A DNA stretch of 64,000 nt from Candidatus Fermentibacterota bacterium (GCA_002748705.1 PDSZ01000016.1:49259-113258), one strand, 5' to 3'. Counted from the first letter of the stretch, positions 51,702 to 61,375 are shown. Notes: generated by a model not told the origin, from the sequence alone. Numbers and translations: made by a program.

Positions 51702-52217
51702 TCAGTATCCGTTCAGCGTACCTTTGAATATAATGGATGAACTGTCATTCACATGACTGAGAAGTTCAGCTGGAGTTTTACCAAGGCCGGGGATCTCTTC
51801 TTCCCACACATCAGAGAGGGGAACCAGAACAAATTTTCTCAGTGACATTCTTGAATGAGGGAGTTCCAGTTCAGGGCGGGAAACACCGCCCTGAAGGAAA
51901 AGTATGTCCACATCAAGAGGCCTTTCTAAACCGAGTTTACGAACTGGAGAACCTTCCCTGGCCTCAAGAGACCTGCAGAATTCAAGCAGTTCCGTATCAC
52001 TGCCGCTCCAGCAGCCTGAAACAGCCGCATTGAGAAACTCGCCGCCTTTGACATTACCCCAGGGCGGCGTTTCGTATACAGGGGATACTCTCAGCTGCGA
52101 CACCCGCTTATCTGAACTGATTGAATCTGCGCACCTCTGAAGAGCACCCATCACATCACCAAGGTTGCCCCCGAGGCTGAGCGCGAAGCTACCGGCTTTC
52201 AACTGTAACCGATGCAC
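51702..52217 (-). CDS. folK: HPPK, 6-hydroxymethyl-dihydropterin pyrophosphokinase
   Basis: 171 aa. Pyrophosphorylates the pterin for folate synthesis. SLGGNLGD near the start, SPVYETPPWG, FLNAAVSG and the RPLDVDILF metal motif are conserved, then LPHSRM. A GTG at 52217 is listed as start; TTG 52202 would begin nearer the family N-terminus and cannot be excluded. Overlaps folB by 29 nt. Confidence 0.95.
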   Translation of the reverse strand: MHRLQLKAGSFALSLGGNLGDVMGALQRCADSISSDKRVSQLRVSPVYETPPWGNVKGGEFLNAAVSGCWSGSDTELLEFCRSLEAREGSPVRKLGLERPLDVDILFLQGGVSRPELELPHSRMSLRKFVLVPLSDVWEEEIPGLGKTPAELLSHVNDSSSIIFKGTLNGY

Positions 52218-52545
52218 AGGTCATTTTCGGATTCACAGGAGGCTGAATCTTGTGAACAGTAACCTTCCAGCCCCCTGGCCATCTTTCATCAAGGAGTTCC
52301 AGAATGTGACATGCCAGCTCTTCTATGTACAGGTACTCCTTTTTCAGTGAAGACTCAAGCATTGATGTGAGTTCTGAATAGTCCACAACAGGAACGCCGT
52401 TCTTCATCAAAAGACCTTCTCGGGTTATATCCACAGGGACCCGTCTGGTCTCTATTCGCTCAAAATCATACAGACCTAGCCTGAGCGTCAGACCAATCTC
52501 CTTCAGTAAAAGGGTTCCCTTTACTCCCCTGGCTTCTTCAGCCAC
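52189..52545 (-). CDS. folB: Dihydroneopterin aldolase
   Basis: 118 aa as drawn from GTG 52545. Motifs GLYDFERIETRRVPVDI, VDYSELTSML, EYLYIEELACHILELL and VHKIQPPV match FolB. The true start could be nearer residue 12 (before LLLKEIGL), since the first residues have no family counterpart and overlap dapL. Forms a folate pair with folK. Confidence 0.9.
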   Translation of the reverse strand: MAEEARGVKGTLLLKEIGLTLRLGLYDFERIETRRVPVDITREGLLMKNGVPVVDYSELTSMLESSLKKEYLYIEELACHILELLDERWPGGWKVTVHKIQPPVNPKMTCASVTVESR

Positions 52546-53729
52546 TTGAGCAGCCGTCCCTTCTTCAGCTCCATCTGCTCCAGCCTGCCCACCGCCTGGT
52601 GTATTCTTGAAGATGGTATGGTAAGCGCAAACCTGATGTAGCCTTCTCCCCAGGAGCCGAAACCGCTTCCAGGAGTAATCACGATACCTGCCTGATTTAT
52701 CATCTTTCTGGCGAAAACCATTGAATCAGCACCTCTGGGCAGCTTTACCCAGACATAGAATGTTCCAGGAGAATCGAAAGTGTCCCAGCCGAGACCGGAA
52801 AGACCTTCAACAAGAATCTTCCGTCTCTCCCTGTAAACATCAAGCCTCTCATTAAAGCGGGAAATATCCATCTCCATTGCAACGGCACCGGCTTTCTGAA
52901 TAGCGGTAAACACTCCGGAGTCAATGTTTTCCTTTGCTCCCGCAAAGGTATTCACAAGGTCTGAACTGCCTGCCACAAAACCGATTCGCCAGCCGGTCAT
53001 GTTGAATGTCTTGGAGAGGCTGTGGAACTCCAGAACCACATCTTCAGCTTCGGGAACCTGAAGGAAGCTCATAGGTTTCTCACCGTCAAACCGTACATGG
53101 CTGTATGAGTTGTCGCTGACCAGCAGCAGGTTGTTCGACCTGGCAAAATCAACCATGGACTTCATTTGGTCGTATGTGACAACTGCTCCTGTTGGATTGT
53201 TGGGGTAATTGAGAAAGAGAACCTTTGCCTCCCTTAGAACCGCTGGAGGTATCCTTTCAAAATCAGGAAGGAAGCTGTTCTCCCACTGAAGTGGAAGATC
53301 CACCGGAATTGCATCTGCAAGTATTGCTGAAGCCCTGTATACAGGATAGCCCGGATTGGGAACCAGCACCAGGTCTCCCCTGTTGCAAAAGACCATGGGT
53401 ACATGGGCTATACCCTCTTTGGAACCTATTACAGCAGCGGTCTGGCATTCAACTCCGAACTGGCTCTTCATCCAATGAGCGCAGGCTTCTCTGTAGAAGT
53501 CACTGCCTTCTCCAGATGGATACCTGTGAAAAGCCGGTTCTGCAAGGGCCTCCTGCCCTGCTTTCACTATTTTGGAAGGAGTTGGCATATCAGGGTCACC
53601 GATACCGAAATCAATAAGGTCCAGACCGCGTTTTCTCGCTGCCTTCTTTTGTCTGTCAAGCTCGGCGAACAGATAGGGCGGCAGTTTGCTCAACCGCTCT
53701 GAGGCACTTATCAGAGGCTTTTTGGTCAC
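52521..53729 (-). CDS. dapL: LL-diaminopimelate aminotransferase-like PLP enzyme
   Basis: 402 aa from GTG 53729 (AAAGGAGA 5 nt upstream); upstream codons in frame are not supported. Fold-type I aminotransferase: LPPYLFAELDRQKK, IDFGIGDPDMPTP, LNYPNNPTGAV, the PLP-Lys motif SLSKTFNMTGWRIGF, and GSWGEGYIRFAL with the substrate Arg. This ensemble is typical of DapL, which gives one-step LL-DAP synthesis in several FCB lineages and Chlamydiae. Related class-I aminotransferases are possible. First gene of the long minus run to manC. Confidence 0.85.
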   Translation of the reverse strand: MTKKPLISASERLSKLPPYLFAELDRQKKAARKRGLDLIDFGIGDPDMPTPSKIVKAGQEALAEPAFHRYPSGEGSDFYREACAHWMKSQFGVECQTAAVIGSKEGIAHVPMVFCNRGDLVLVPNPGYPVYRASAILADAIPVDLPLQWENSFLPDFERIPPAVLREAKVLFLNYPNNPTGAVVTYDQMKSMVDFARSNNLLLVSDNSYSHVRFDGEKPMSFLQVPEAEDVVLEFHSLSKTFNMTGWRIGFVAGSSDLVNTFAGAKENIDSGVFTAIQKAGAVAMEMDISRFNERLDVYRERRKILVEGLSGLGWDTFDSPGTFYVWVKLPRGADSMVFARKMINQAGIVITPGSGFGSWGEGYIRFALTIPSSRIHQAVGRLEQMELKKGRLLKWLKKPGE

Positions 53730-53813
53730 AGGGTCTCCTTTCGTCTTATTGGGAGCAATATAGTACGACGATGAAGCTCTCAGATATTCCCGCACAGACG
53801 AAACAGCTCTGAA

Positions 53814-56090
53814 ATGCTCATACCCTTTGATGCTGAAACAGGCACTGTAAAAGCAGCGGTAAAGGTTCTTATAGGGCTCTGCCGTCCTCCGGAAACACTC
53901 CGTCAGGGAGAATCCTCCATAGACCTCCGTACAAGACAGAAGGAGCACACCCGCAAGCAGAAGGAACTGGCTCTGGAGCTGAACGCTGAAATGGAAGTAC
54001 CTGCGGTAATGGCCCTTTCCAGGAATGGCATCAATTTCGTCATATCAGGCAGGGCTGATCTTCTTGCAGGTGATGAGACTGTTTACGAGGTAAAAACCGC
54101 ACATCCTGTTCCTGAAAAACCTGCTGTACTCCATAAACTTCAGCTGCTCTACTATTGTCAGGCTCTGAAAGCGGAGCAGGGAGTATTGGTTTACACAGAC
54201 CCTGACTCGCAGGAATCAGCTGAGTTTCCTCTTGACATGGAGGAAGAGACAAGACTATGGGATGAATTTCTTGAAGATGTGTCACTGTTTGTAAAAGATG
54301 AATGGCGAAGACACAGAGAACTTGAAGAAGATCTTGGGAATTTCACCTTTCCCTTCAGCAAAATCCGTTCAGGGCAGCAGGAAATTATCGACAGGGTCAG
54401 AAATAACAGCATCAAGAGAGGTGAACTGCTCATACAGGCCCCTACAGGGACAGGAAAAACAGCAGCTGTACTCACAGGCGCCATCCCCCCTGCAGTGAAC
54501 AGCTGGCACATACTCTTCTTCCTCACCGCCAAAAACACACAGAAGCAGATACTTGCAGAGACAATGGAAAGAATAATAGACAATGGCTTTCATTTCAGGA
54601 CCATCATTATCTCTTCCAGGGAAAACTCATGCCCTATGGACTTTGAGAACTGCAACCCTGAGGAATGTCCCTGCGCTGAGCAGTTCGGCAAAAGAATAAG
54701 AGAATCCGGAGTTGTAAAAAAGCTTACCGAGAGAATACTCATCACACCGGAACTGATTATGGAAAAGGCAGTAGATGCTCAGGTCTGCCCCTTTGAACTC
54801 TCTCTCTTCGTCTCCCAGAGATGCGACCTTGTTGCCTGTGACTACAACTATGTCTTTGATCCTGGAATACAGCTGAAAAGGTTTTTCGCCGACGACTCCA
54901 CCGCTGCCAGATGCGTTCTGCTGGTGGATGAAGCTGCCAATCTTCCTGAGAGGGTCAGAGGAATCTGGTCACCTGAACTGCGCACATCATGGATGGAAAA
55001 GACCTGGATGTATGCAAGAGGCAACAGAAGAATGCAGAACCTGCTTCGCCCCTGGAGAAAACTGCTTCAGGCTTATGCGCCTGACCCATGGCCCCACAGG
55101 GAGAGAGAAGTTAAACTTCCTGAAGATATGAAACTGCCCACTATAGACAGAAGAAGATGGCAGAAGGTAATTGCTCCAGCCTCAGACACACCTAAGGAAA
55201 CAACACTGCTGTGCAGGTCCATAACCGGCTTCTCCAGGGTCTCGGAGAGGCTTGATGAACGGTTTCACCTGCTTGCAGAAAAAGACGGCAATGACACACT
55301 GATCAGATGGTTCTGCACCGATCCGTCCATCTTCATAACAGAAGAACAGGTAAGGTGCTCATCCATATCATGTTTCAGCGCCACACTTGAGCCTGTGAAA
55401 CACTTCGCAGACGAACTGGGGCTCACAGATGAACACACTTCAGATGCAGTGGGCTGGCCTTTTCCAAAAGAGAACCTGAAGGTCTGGATTGATGCAGGAG
55501 TGAACACCTGCTACCGGTACAGAAAAGAACAGACTCGGAAGATACTGGACAGACTGAAAGGGGTCAGAAAAAAAACCCCTGGAACATGGATGGTTTTCTT
55601 TCCATCTTTCGCCTGGATGGAACAGATAGTACTGGCTGCAGGTAACAGCGACCTGGAGCTGATATTCCAGAAGAGAGAGATGACCACACAGGAAAGGGAA
55701 GAATTCCGGAACCTTATCAACCAGGGCGATCATCTGGTTCTGGCAGTTGCCGGAGGGCTCTTTGCAGAAGGTGTTGACCTCTCCATTCCGGACTTGAGGG
55801 GATGCTTCATAGCGGGCCCTTCCCTCCCGTCACTCTCACTGAAGCAGGAACTGCTGAAAGAAAGGTACCATGAAACAGGCAGAGACGGATTTCTTCACGC
55901 CTTTGCCATTCCGGGAATCAACAGGGTCATACAGGCAGCAGGAAGGCTGATACGAAACGAGCACCAGAAGGCCGACCTTATACTTCTGGGTGAACGGTTC
56001 ATCAGACAGCCCTACATAGACCATCTCCCTGAACACTGGTTTCCACTGAGAGTGATAAGAAACGGCAAGGTGTTCCTCAGCAACAGATAA
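53814..56090 (+). CDS. PD-(D/E)XK nuclease-like domain fused to XPD/DinG-type helicase
   Basis: 758 aa. An N-terminal Cas4/RecB-like region has GRADLL (Asp82), YEVKT (Glu92, Lys94) and a following Q-x2-Y-Y helix, the nuclease arrangement. Then an SF2 helicase: Walker A APTGTGKT at 209-216, a Cys cluster (Cys273, 280, 285, 287 and 325) suited to a 4Fe-4S domain, VDEAANL box at 371-377, SCFSATLEP, and QAAGRLIRNE near the C-terminus. XPD/DinG helicases unwind 5'-3'. Probably a DNA-repair enzyme cutting single strands as it unwinds. Divergent from dapL. Confidence 0.83.
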   Translation: MLIPFDAETGTVKAAVKVLIGLCRPPETLRQGESSIDLRTRQKEHTRKQKELALELNAEMEVPAVMALSRNGINFVISGRADLLAGDETVYEVKTAHPVPEKPAVLHKLQLLYYCQALKAEQGVLVYTDPDSQESAEFPLDMEEETRLWDEFLEDVSLFVKDEWRRHRELEEDLGNFTFPFSKIRSGQQEIIDRVRNNSIKRGELLIQAPTGTGKTAAVLTGAIPPAVNSWHILFFLTAKNTQKQILAETMERIIDNGFHFRTIIISSRENSCPMDFENCNPEECPCAEQFGKRIRESGVVKKLTERILITPELIMEKAVDAQVCPFELSLFVSQRCDLVACDYNYVFDPGIQLKRFFADDSTAARCVLLVDEAANLPERVRGIWSPELRTSWMEKTWMYARGNRRMQNLLRPWRKLLQAYAPDPWPHREREVKLPEDMKLPTIDRRRWQKVIAPASDTPKETTLLCRSITGFSRVSERLDERFHLLAEKDGNDTLIRWFCTDPSIFITEEQVRCSSISCFSATLEPVKHFADELGLTDEHTSDAVGWPFPKENLKVWIDAGVNTCYRYRKEQTRKILDRLKGVRKKTPGTWMVFFPSFAWMEQIVLAAGNSDLELIFQKREMTTQEREEFRNLINQGDHLVLAVAGGLFAEGVDLSIPDLRGCFIAGPSLPSLSLKQELLKERYHETGRDGFLHAFAIPGINRVIQAAGRLIRNEHQKADLILLGERFIRQPYIDHLPEHWFPLRVIRNGKVFLSNR

Positions 56091-56131
56091 TGTACATTGA
56101 CTTCGCTTCTCCGTCAGCTGATAACTGAGCG

Positions 56132-56173
56132 CCACCGTCTGAAGACGGTGGGTTCGCCTGCGACTAAAGTCGC
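56132..56173. repeat. Terminal hairpins of the IS200-type element (left)
   Basis: Two adjacent perfect hairpins: CCACCGTC-TGAA-GACGGTGG (56132-56151) and GCGACT-AA-AGTCGC (56160-56173). They lie just beyond the transposase stop. IS200/IS605 transposases recognise such subterminal hairpins in single-stranded DNA rather than inverted terminal repeats. Confidence 0.6.
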
Positions 56174-56200
56174 CTAAAGTACCTCGCCGTCCACAAGCCA

Positions 56201-56635
56201 TCATTCTGTTACCTTGAACACTTCTTCATTCTGGGGCTCGACATCCTGATTCTTTATGTAGTCCGCAAGCACTTCATCTGTTACATTTCCGCTTGTTGCA
56301 ATGAAGTAACCACTCCCACAGAAGTGTCGGCCCCAGAACTCTTTACGCAATGTTCTGAAATCTTGAAGCAGTTGATGGGATGTTTTACCTTTGATGGCTT
56401 GTACAATACGACTCGGAGCAAGAGATGGAAGAGCACTGATTAGCATGTGAACATGGTCTGGGCGAATATGACCACTGATTATCTCTATGTCTTTACTGTT
56501 GCATATCCCTATTATCAGTTCCCGCAACCTCTTCCCCACTTCGCCCCGGAGAACAGGCTTGCGGTATTTCGGTATGAACACCAAATGAAAGTGAAGACGA
56601 TAGACCGTATGTGAACCTTTGCGATAACCTTTCAT
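56201..56635 (-). mobile_element. tnpA: IS200/IS605-family Y1 transposase gene tnpA
   Basis: 144 aa, full-length. A HUH single-stranded-DNA transposase: HFHLVFIPKYR near the start, HVHML (His61, His63) metal site, and LADYIKNQ, in which Tyr126 is the expected nucleophile. No tnpB accompanies it, so the element is IS200-type. Imperfect stem elements also occur upstream of the gene (about 56655-56700, with GGGAT-ttcaccc-ATCCC). Exact ends were not determined. It separates the helicase from a T9SS gene. Confidence 0.92.
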
Positions 56636-56705
56636 GACTCTACTATAATACCGCAGCCTCCTAAAGGCTTCGCCTGAAAGCGAGGGATTTCACCCATCCC
56701 CGAGC

Positions 56706-56735
56706 GGGACATTAAATGCTGTCCCTGTTTTTCTT
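56706..56735 (+). terminator. Terminator-like hairpin between IS200 element and T9SS gene
   Basis: GGGACA (56706-56711) pairs with TGTCCC (56720-56725) around 8 nt, followed by TGTTTTTCTT. It ends just before the Shine-Dalgarno of the next gene, so it could insulate that gene from read-through or attenuate it. Confidence 0.5.
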
Positions 56736-56747
56736 AAGGAGGCTGAT

Positions 56748-57788
56748 ATGGGTGTTCTCATTGTTCTCGATTTGCTCTTAACAGAATTCTCACAGATACC
56801 AATTACCGTTATGGATACCTGGCAGCCAGGGTATGCCTCCGAGATTCTGGATCTGAGCTTTGATTCCCTCAATGGTTATCTGCTTTTCAGGAGCAACTCT
56901 GACGGAGTGATTTACTATGCTGATCCTATAGAGTGCAGTTATAAGGGGGAGTTATCAATTCCTGCAGGAGCAGGTGGATTCGGCATGGCCTTTTCAGACC
57001 AGAGCGATGGCCACTATTTCATTGATAACAAAACAACCGGACAAATCATGTACTCTAACGGTTCAGGTGACTGGAACTCATTCGAAAACCCTCTGGGTTA
57101 TGGCGGGTCAGGAATGTCTTTCAATTATTCCTACGATTCAGAGCTGTTTCAGGTAACTTCTGAATACCCGTGGCAGATCTACAGTATCGGCCCTGATACA
57201 ACCGAATTCAGCATATATGATCTGCCTGGAGTAACCGGAGAAATCAGCGGGTGTATGGTACACGATGTCCTTACAGAAGGTCAGATTCCACCGGCACTTG
57301 TCGTCACCACAAGATTCACCCATGAGTTTTTATTCTATGGAGACTATTCAGGTCAGCTTTCATTGTATGCGCAGGAAAACTGTCCGCTTACTGTTCTTGA
57401 ATCTCTGGGGCTTGCCTGCGATTTCTGGAACGGTGACATTTACTGGAGTTATCTGGGCACTGATAGCCTGTACTACATCAGCAAGCTTTACATTCCCATA
57501 TTCGGCGCTGTTGAAGACCATATGACATCGGTGAATCCTGTCTGCAATCTCACAGCAGCAGAGAATCCCGCATCAGGTTCTGCTCAGATTGTCGCTTCAA
57601 TGCCTGCAGCCGGCCAGGCTTCACTGCAGGTGTTTGATGTATCGGGAAGGCTTGTTGAATCCCTCCATTCAGGAGAACTGCCTGAAGATCAGAACAGTTT
57701 CGCCTTCAATGCCTCTCCCGGCTTGTACTTTGCTGTACTGAAGCACGAGAGTAATGTGGAAACAGTAAAAATCGTTCTGACTTTATGA
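56748..57788 (+). CDS. Exported protein with T9SS sorting domain
   Basis: 346 aa, AAGGAGG 6 nt before the ATG. The N-terminus is only weakly signal-like (GVLIVLDLLL with no basic residue), possibly because an IS insertion removed the original 5' end. The body is beta-rich (repeated GYLLFRSNSDGVIYY, GGFGMAF, GYGGSGMSF), perhaps a small propeller. The end (LQVFDVSGRLVESL ... SPGLYFAVLKHES) is a T9SS type A domain. No catalytic motif recognised. Confidence 0.7.
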   Translation: MGVLIVLDLLLTEFSQIPITVMDTWQPGYASEILDLSFDSLNGYLLFRSNSDGVIYYADPIECSYKGELSIPAGAGGFGMAFSDQSDGHYFIDNKTTGQIMYSNGSGDWNSFENPLGYGGSGMSFNYSYDSELFQVTSEYPWQIYSIGPDTTEFSIYDLPGVTGEISGCMVHDVLTEGQIPPALVVTTRFTHEFLFYGDYSGQLSLYAQENCPLTVLESLGLACDFWNGDIYWSYLGTDSLYYISKLYIPIFGAVEDHMTSVNPVCNLTAAENPASGSAQIVASMPAAGQASLQVFDVSGRLVESLHSGELPEDQNSFAFNASPGLYFAVLKHESNVETVKIVLTL

Positions 57789-58251
57789 TTCAGAACCCCT
57801 GTATCTGATCCAGAACTGATACCCGGGTTGATCCTTGAGCTGTGAAGGAAGAATTACCACCATTAAGGCTGATGAATTATGGTTTTGCTGCTGACACCTT
57901 AAGGGCGGCGAATATATGGCAGCAAGATTTCCCTGCAAAAGAAACAAGCTTTTCTTCGGGCCGGAGTAAAATGAACCTGCTCGAATCCTGCCCGACCACA
58001 GAGCTGAGAAAGGAAATAACAACCTGTATCCGCCTCTTCAGTCATGATTGTTCCATCAATAATTCCTGTGGAAAACAATACCAAATTGATTCAAGAGCCC
58101 AGTCTTCGCGGAAACCAGATATGATTTACGAAAACAGTTCTCGATATGCATTTATTTCTGTAATTGATTACTATTGATTTTAAGTCAATTGACATCATCA
58201 GACCAACTGAAGAACTGACAAATACCGATCTGTCATTTCTTCAGATACCAC
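57789..58251. other. Gap of 463 nt without a convincing gene
   Basis: AT-richer than its surroundings. Open frames of 111 codons (plus, 57842-58177) and 79 codons (minus, 57783-58022) cross it, but neither has recognisable motifs or a good start site. It contains a 10-bp perfect palindrome GTCAATTGAC at 58184-58193. It may hold promoter remnants or decayed sequence. Confidence 0.4.
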
Positions 58252-59661
58252 CTATTCCTCCGAAAGATCCAGAGGCAGGGAGAGGATTTGCCGACTCTCT
58301 GATTCAGGAAGACTTTCAACTTCTCTGAGTTTCCGCTCCATGGCCTTTGTTCGCCGTCCAGTTTCATTAATGGAGTTGCTCACTGTTCCCAGCTGTTTCT
58401 TAACCTTGTCCATCACATCACCGAACTTTCCGAATTCGGTTTTCACAGCACCGAGTACTTTCCATACCTCTGAAGCTCTCTTCTCTATAGCCAGAGTCTG
58501 GAATCCCATTCTCAGGCTGCTGAGAAGAGCTGTAATGGTGGTTGGACCGGCAACGATCACACGGTATGTGCGCTGAAGCTCTTCCACAAGAGTCGGCCTG
58601 CGAATAATTTCAGCATAAAGTCCTTCAGTTGCCAGGAACATTATTCCGAAGTCTGTGGTATGGGGAGGACTGACATACTTCTGAGAAATGTCTTTTGCAG
58701 CGTTCCTCACTGCCTTTTCAAGTGCTTTAAGCGCTGATTTCACTGCCTCTGAATCCGAAGAGTCTGAAGCTTCCTGAAGCCTTATGTAGTCTTCCTGGGG
58801 GAACTTGGAGTCTACAGGCAGCCATACCAGCGATTCAGGGTCGTTCTTCGGGCCTGGAAGTCTTATGGCGAACTCCACCCGTTCAGACGACTCTGGATTT
58901 ACAGCTACATTGGTGCTGTACTGATCTGCTGTAAGAACCTGTTCCAGAATGGCTCCCAGCTGATACTCTGCCCAGGTTCCTCTGGCTTTTACATTGGTGA
59001 GAACTCTTTGAAGGTCGCCAACGCCTGTTGCCAGATTCTGCATCTCCCCAAGCCCCTTGTGAACAGCTTCCAGCCTCTCACTTACCTGCCTGAATGACTC
59101 GCCCAGCCGTTTTTCCAGCGTGTCGTGGAGCTTTTCATCCACGGTTTTACGCATTTCATCCAGCTTCTTCTCATTGCTGTTCTGCAGGTCTTTCACCGAT
59201 TTGTCCACAGACTGCCTGATGGTTTCCAGAGCCTTTGCTGTCTTTTCACCATTCTGAACCAGTCCCTCAGTGAGTTCCCTTCTGAGCCGATCCAGCTTAA
59301 GCTGATTGCCTTCCTGAAGTTCTGATACCCTTTTGTCCAGCGTGTTTCTTACCCTCTCAAGTGAAGACTGGTTGCCTTCTGAAAGCCCCTTGAGCTGACC
59401 GGTCATCCCTTCAAGCTGTTTCTGCTGAACCTCTGTTGCACTACCAAGTGTGCCGGAGAGTGTTTCTGCAGTGTTTCTGATACCTGCCGCCACTTCCTCA
59501 CGAAGTTCACGGGCAGCATTTCGGGACTCGTCACGGCCTGCCTTCAGCTCCTGCTGCAGGCTGTATCTGTTCTCAGCATTTGAATTGCTTAATGAAACCA
59601 GAGAGAGAAAGAGAGCGGCAAGAGAGCAGGCGAGTATTATCCACAGAAGCACTATTATCAT
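58252..59661 (-). CDS. rmuC: RmuC-family DNA recombination protein
   Basis: 469 aa. An N-terminal membrane helix (IIVLLWIILACSLAALFLSLVSL), then a long coiled coil (about residues 30-215, heptad-rich with LRREL, LEKRLGESF), then the RmuC nuclease-like core: NVKARGTWAEYQLGAILEQ, LPVDSKFPQEDYIRL, TTDFGIMFLATEGLYAEI, AGPTTITALLSSLRMGFQ. RmuC limits recombination at inverted repeats. GGAG 5 nt before the ATG. Confidence 0.95.
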   Translation of the reverse strand: MIIVLLWIILACSLAALFLSLVSLSNSNAENRYSLQQELKAGRDESRNAARELREEVAAGIRNTAETLSGTLGSATEVQQKQLEGMTGQLKGLSEGNQSSLERVRNTLDKRVSELQEGNQLKLDRLRRELTEGLVQNGEKTAKALETIRQSVDKSVKDLQNSNEKKLDEMRKTVDEKLHDTLEKRLGESFRQVSERLEAVHKGLGEMQNLATGVGDLQRVLTNVKARGTWAEYQLGAILEQVLTADQYSTNVAVNPESSERVEFAIRLPGPKNDPESLVWLPVDSKFPQEDYIRLQEASDSSDSEAVKSALKALEKAVRNAAKDISQKYVSPPHTTDFGIMFLATEGLYAEIIRRPTLVEELQRTYRVIVAGPTTITALLSSLRMGFQTLAIEKRASEVWKVLGAVKTEFGKFGDVMDKVKKQLGTVSNSINETGRRTKAMERKLREVESLPESESRQILSLPLDLSEE

Positions 59662-60138
59662 TTCATCTCCATCTGGTTTTGCTTTAAGCGGCCACGGTCT
59701 GCTGTCATATTGTCAGCTGTTACCTCTGAATATGGGAAATTGATCAGAAATAACCCATGCCTGACGCAGCTGCCCTTACTGCATTTACAATACTGACAAG
59801 GCTGTCAGAAGAAGTCTGAAAAGGTATGTGTCGTTCAGAAACATTCCGGATTCCTTTGCAGAACGCATTTTTGTTTCCATAGGGGAACCTGCTGTAATCT
59901 ATGGCGAGAACAGGGAAGCATGCCATGTTAATTCCGCAGCTGAAATGCCTTCGGGACAAGGGCTTCCTGAAAGTGAAAAAGTTCACACAGCTCATTAAAG
60001 ACCGGTCATACGCCCTTGATCGTCTGTTGAAAAGTCCTTCATCGCAGTCAAAGAGTTTTTCATGGAATAGAAATCGTTCACAGGCTGTTATGTACAGGCA
60101 ATACCCTGCGGAAAGAACCTGATTCGTGGCTGCTGTAA
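59662..60138 (-). other. Gap of 477 nt with an unexplained open frame
   Basis: On the minus strand one frame stays open from inside the MFS gene's 3' end (about 60155) to a TGA at 59744, some 135 codons. It reads SIGVITAATNQVLSAGYCLYI ... at its beginning and VSIVNAVRAAASGMGYF at its end. The only in-frame ATG near the middle (59995) has no Shine-Dalgarno. No family recognised. It may be a gene with an unusual start or a decayed gene. Confidence 0.3.
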
Positions 60139-61308
60139 TTACGCCGATTGATGCCTTCCGGGCATCCTCATCACAGTAAAGAAGCTCATAACCGCAACCA
60201 GAGCAGCCATCGCAAAAACAGACCAGGGGCCTGCGGACACCCAGAGGACTCCTCCTATCACAGGAACTGTCATGGAAACTATGTGATCTATTGTACCTCC
60301 CATACCGATGGTAGGCACCATCTCACCTGAATTCTCAATGATACTGGAAAGATAGGTTGTTCTTGCCATTGAGAGGCTGAAGAGCAACTCGTCAAGTACA
60401 TAGAAGCAGTAAAGCAGAATCAGTGCTGTTGCCTGCCCTGTAAGATAAGGCACTGCTGCATAGGCAGAACTAAGAATGAAAATCAGAACAGCATCTGCCA
60501 TTAGAACAGTTCGCTCACCGAACCGGTCAATCAGATTCCCCAATACAGGCTTGATGAATATGCCGATAAGAGCGCTGGCGCCTATGGCCATTGCAAGCTG
60601 CGGTGCCCTCTGGTGATAGATGGAGACAAGCAGCCAGGGGGCAAATGTGAGGAATATCTGTTTTCTGGCCCCGAAGAGCATGCAGAGAAGGTAGTAAAGA
60701 GTGTACTTCTTTCTGAAGACAAACTTTCTTGCCTTTGACAGTTTACTCTCTTCATTGCAGGAGTCAGGAAGACTTAAAGCAATGAACAGACCTGGAACCA
60801 GAAGCAGAGCTCCTGCGAGCCAGGTTGAACTGAAACCGGTTTTAAGCACATCCATTGCAAACCATACTGTTCCGGTCCCCAGAATAAGCCCCATGGACCG
60901 GAATGCTCCCACTCTGCCCAGAACCCATCCCCTCCTGTCCCTTCCGGCCATTTCAATGGCAGTTGCATCCCTTACAGGAATGTATGCGTGAAATGCCGAC
61001 GACCAGAGAATCATGAATGCAATGAAGGTGCCGAGCCCTGTTGTCAAAAAAGCAAGGCCGGTGAATGCAGCTATCCCTGCCAGAACTATCATGGTGATGG
61101 CTTTTCCAGCCGGAATTCTTACAAGAGCTCCGGCGATGAAGACAAGAAGTAATCCAGGCAGTTCCCTTGGTACCTCAAGAGCACCTCTCACATCACCCTG
61201 AATTCCAAGCCCGTTGCTGAGATAGTCAGGCATGACACTCATGAAAACGGTTCCTGCACCGCCAAGAAGAAGAGCGGTCAGCAGCAGTTTCAGAAGGGAT
61301 CGATCCAA
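60139..61308 (-). CDS. MFS transporter
   Basis: 389 aa with about twelve hydrophobic segments. The start is TTG at 61308 (AAGGAA 5 nt upstream). The loop between helices 2 and 3 is RIPAGKAIT, and the second half has KPVLGNLIDRFGERTVLMAD, the MFS G-x3-D-R-x-G motif. Substrate unknown; no partner gene adjacent. Confidence 0.85.
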   Translation of the reverse strand: MDRSLLKLLLTALLLGGAGTVFMSVMPDYLSNGLGIQGDVRGALEVPRELPGLLLVFIAGALVRIPAGKAITMIVLAGIAAFTGLAFLTTGLGTFIAFMILWSSAFHAYIPVRDATAIEMAGRDRRGWVLGRVGAFRSMGLILGTGTVWFAMDVLKTGFSSTWLAGALLLVPGLFIALSLPDSCNEESKLSKARKFVFRKKYTLYYLLCMLFGARKQIFLTFAPWLLVSIYHQRAPQLAMAIGASALIGIFIKPVLGNLIDRFGERTVLMADAVLIFILSSAYAAVPYLTGQATALILLYCFYVLDELLFSLSMARTTYLSSIIENSGEMVPTIGMGGTIDHIVSMTVPVIGGVLWVSAGPWSVFAMAALVAVMSFFTVMRMPGRHQSA

Positions 61309-61375
61309 AAAGTTCCTTTCCTTGTTGCGGCAAAGATAACCTGTGCCTCTGATAGTTCCAAATATGGTTTTGACT

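Noticed and set aside
53771..53812. 13-codon leader peptide before the helicase (MKLSDIPAQTKQL)
   Set aside because: Good-looking ATG but no Shine-Dalgarno and no regulatory structure after it; likely chance in the divergent gap.
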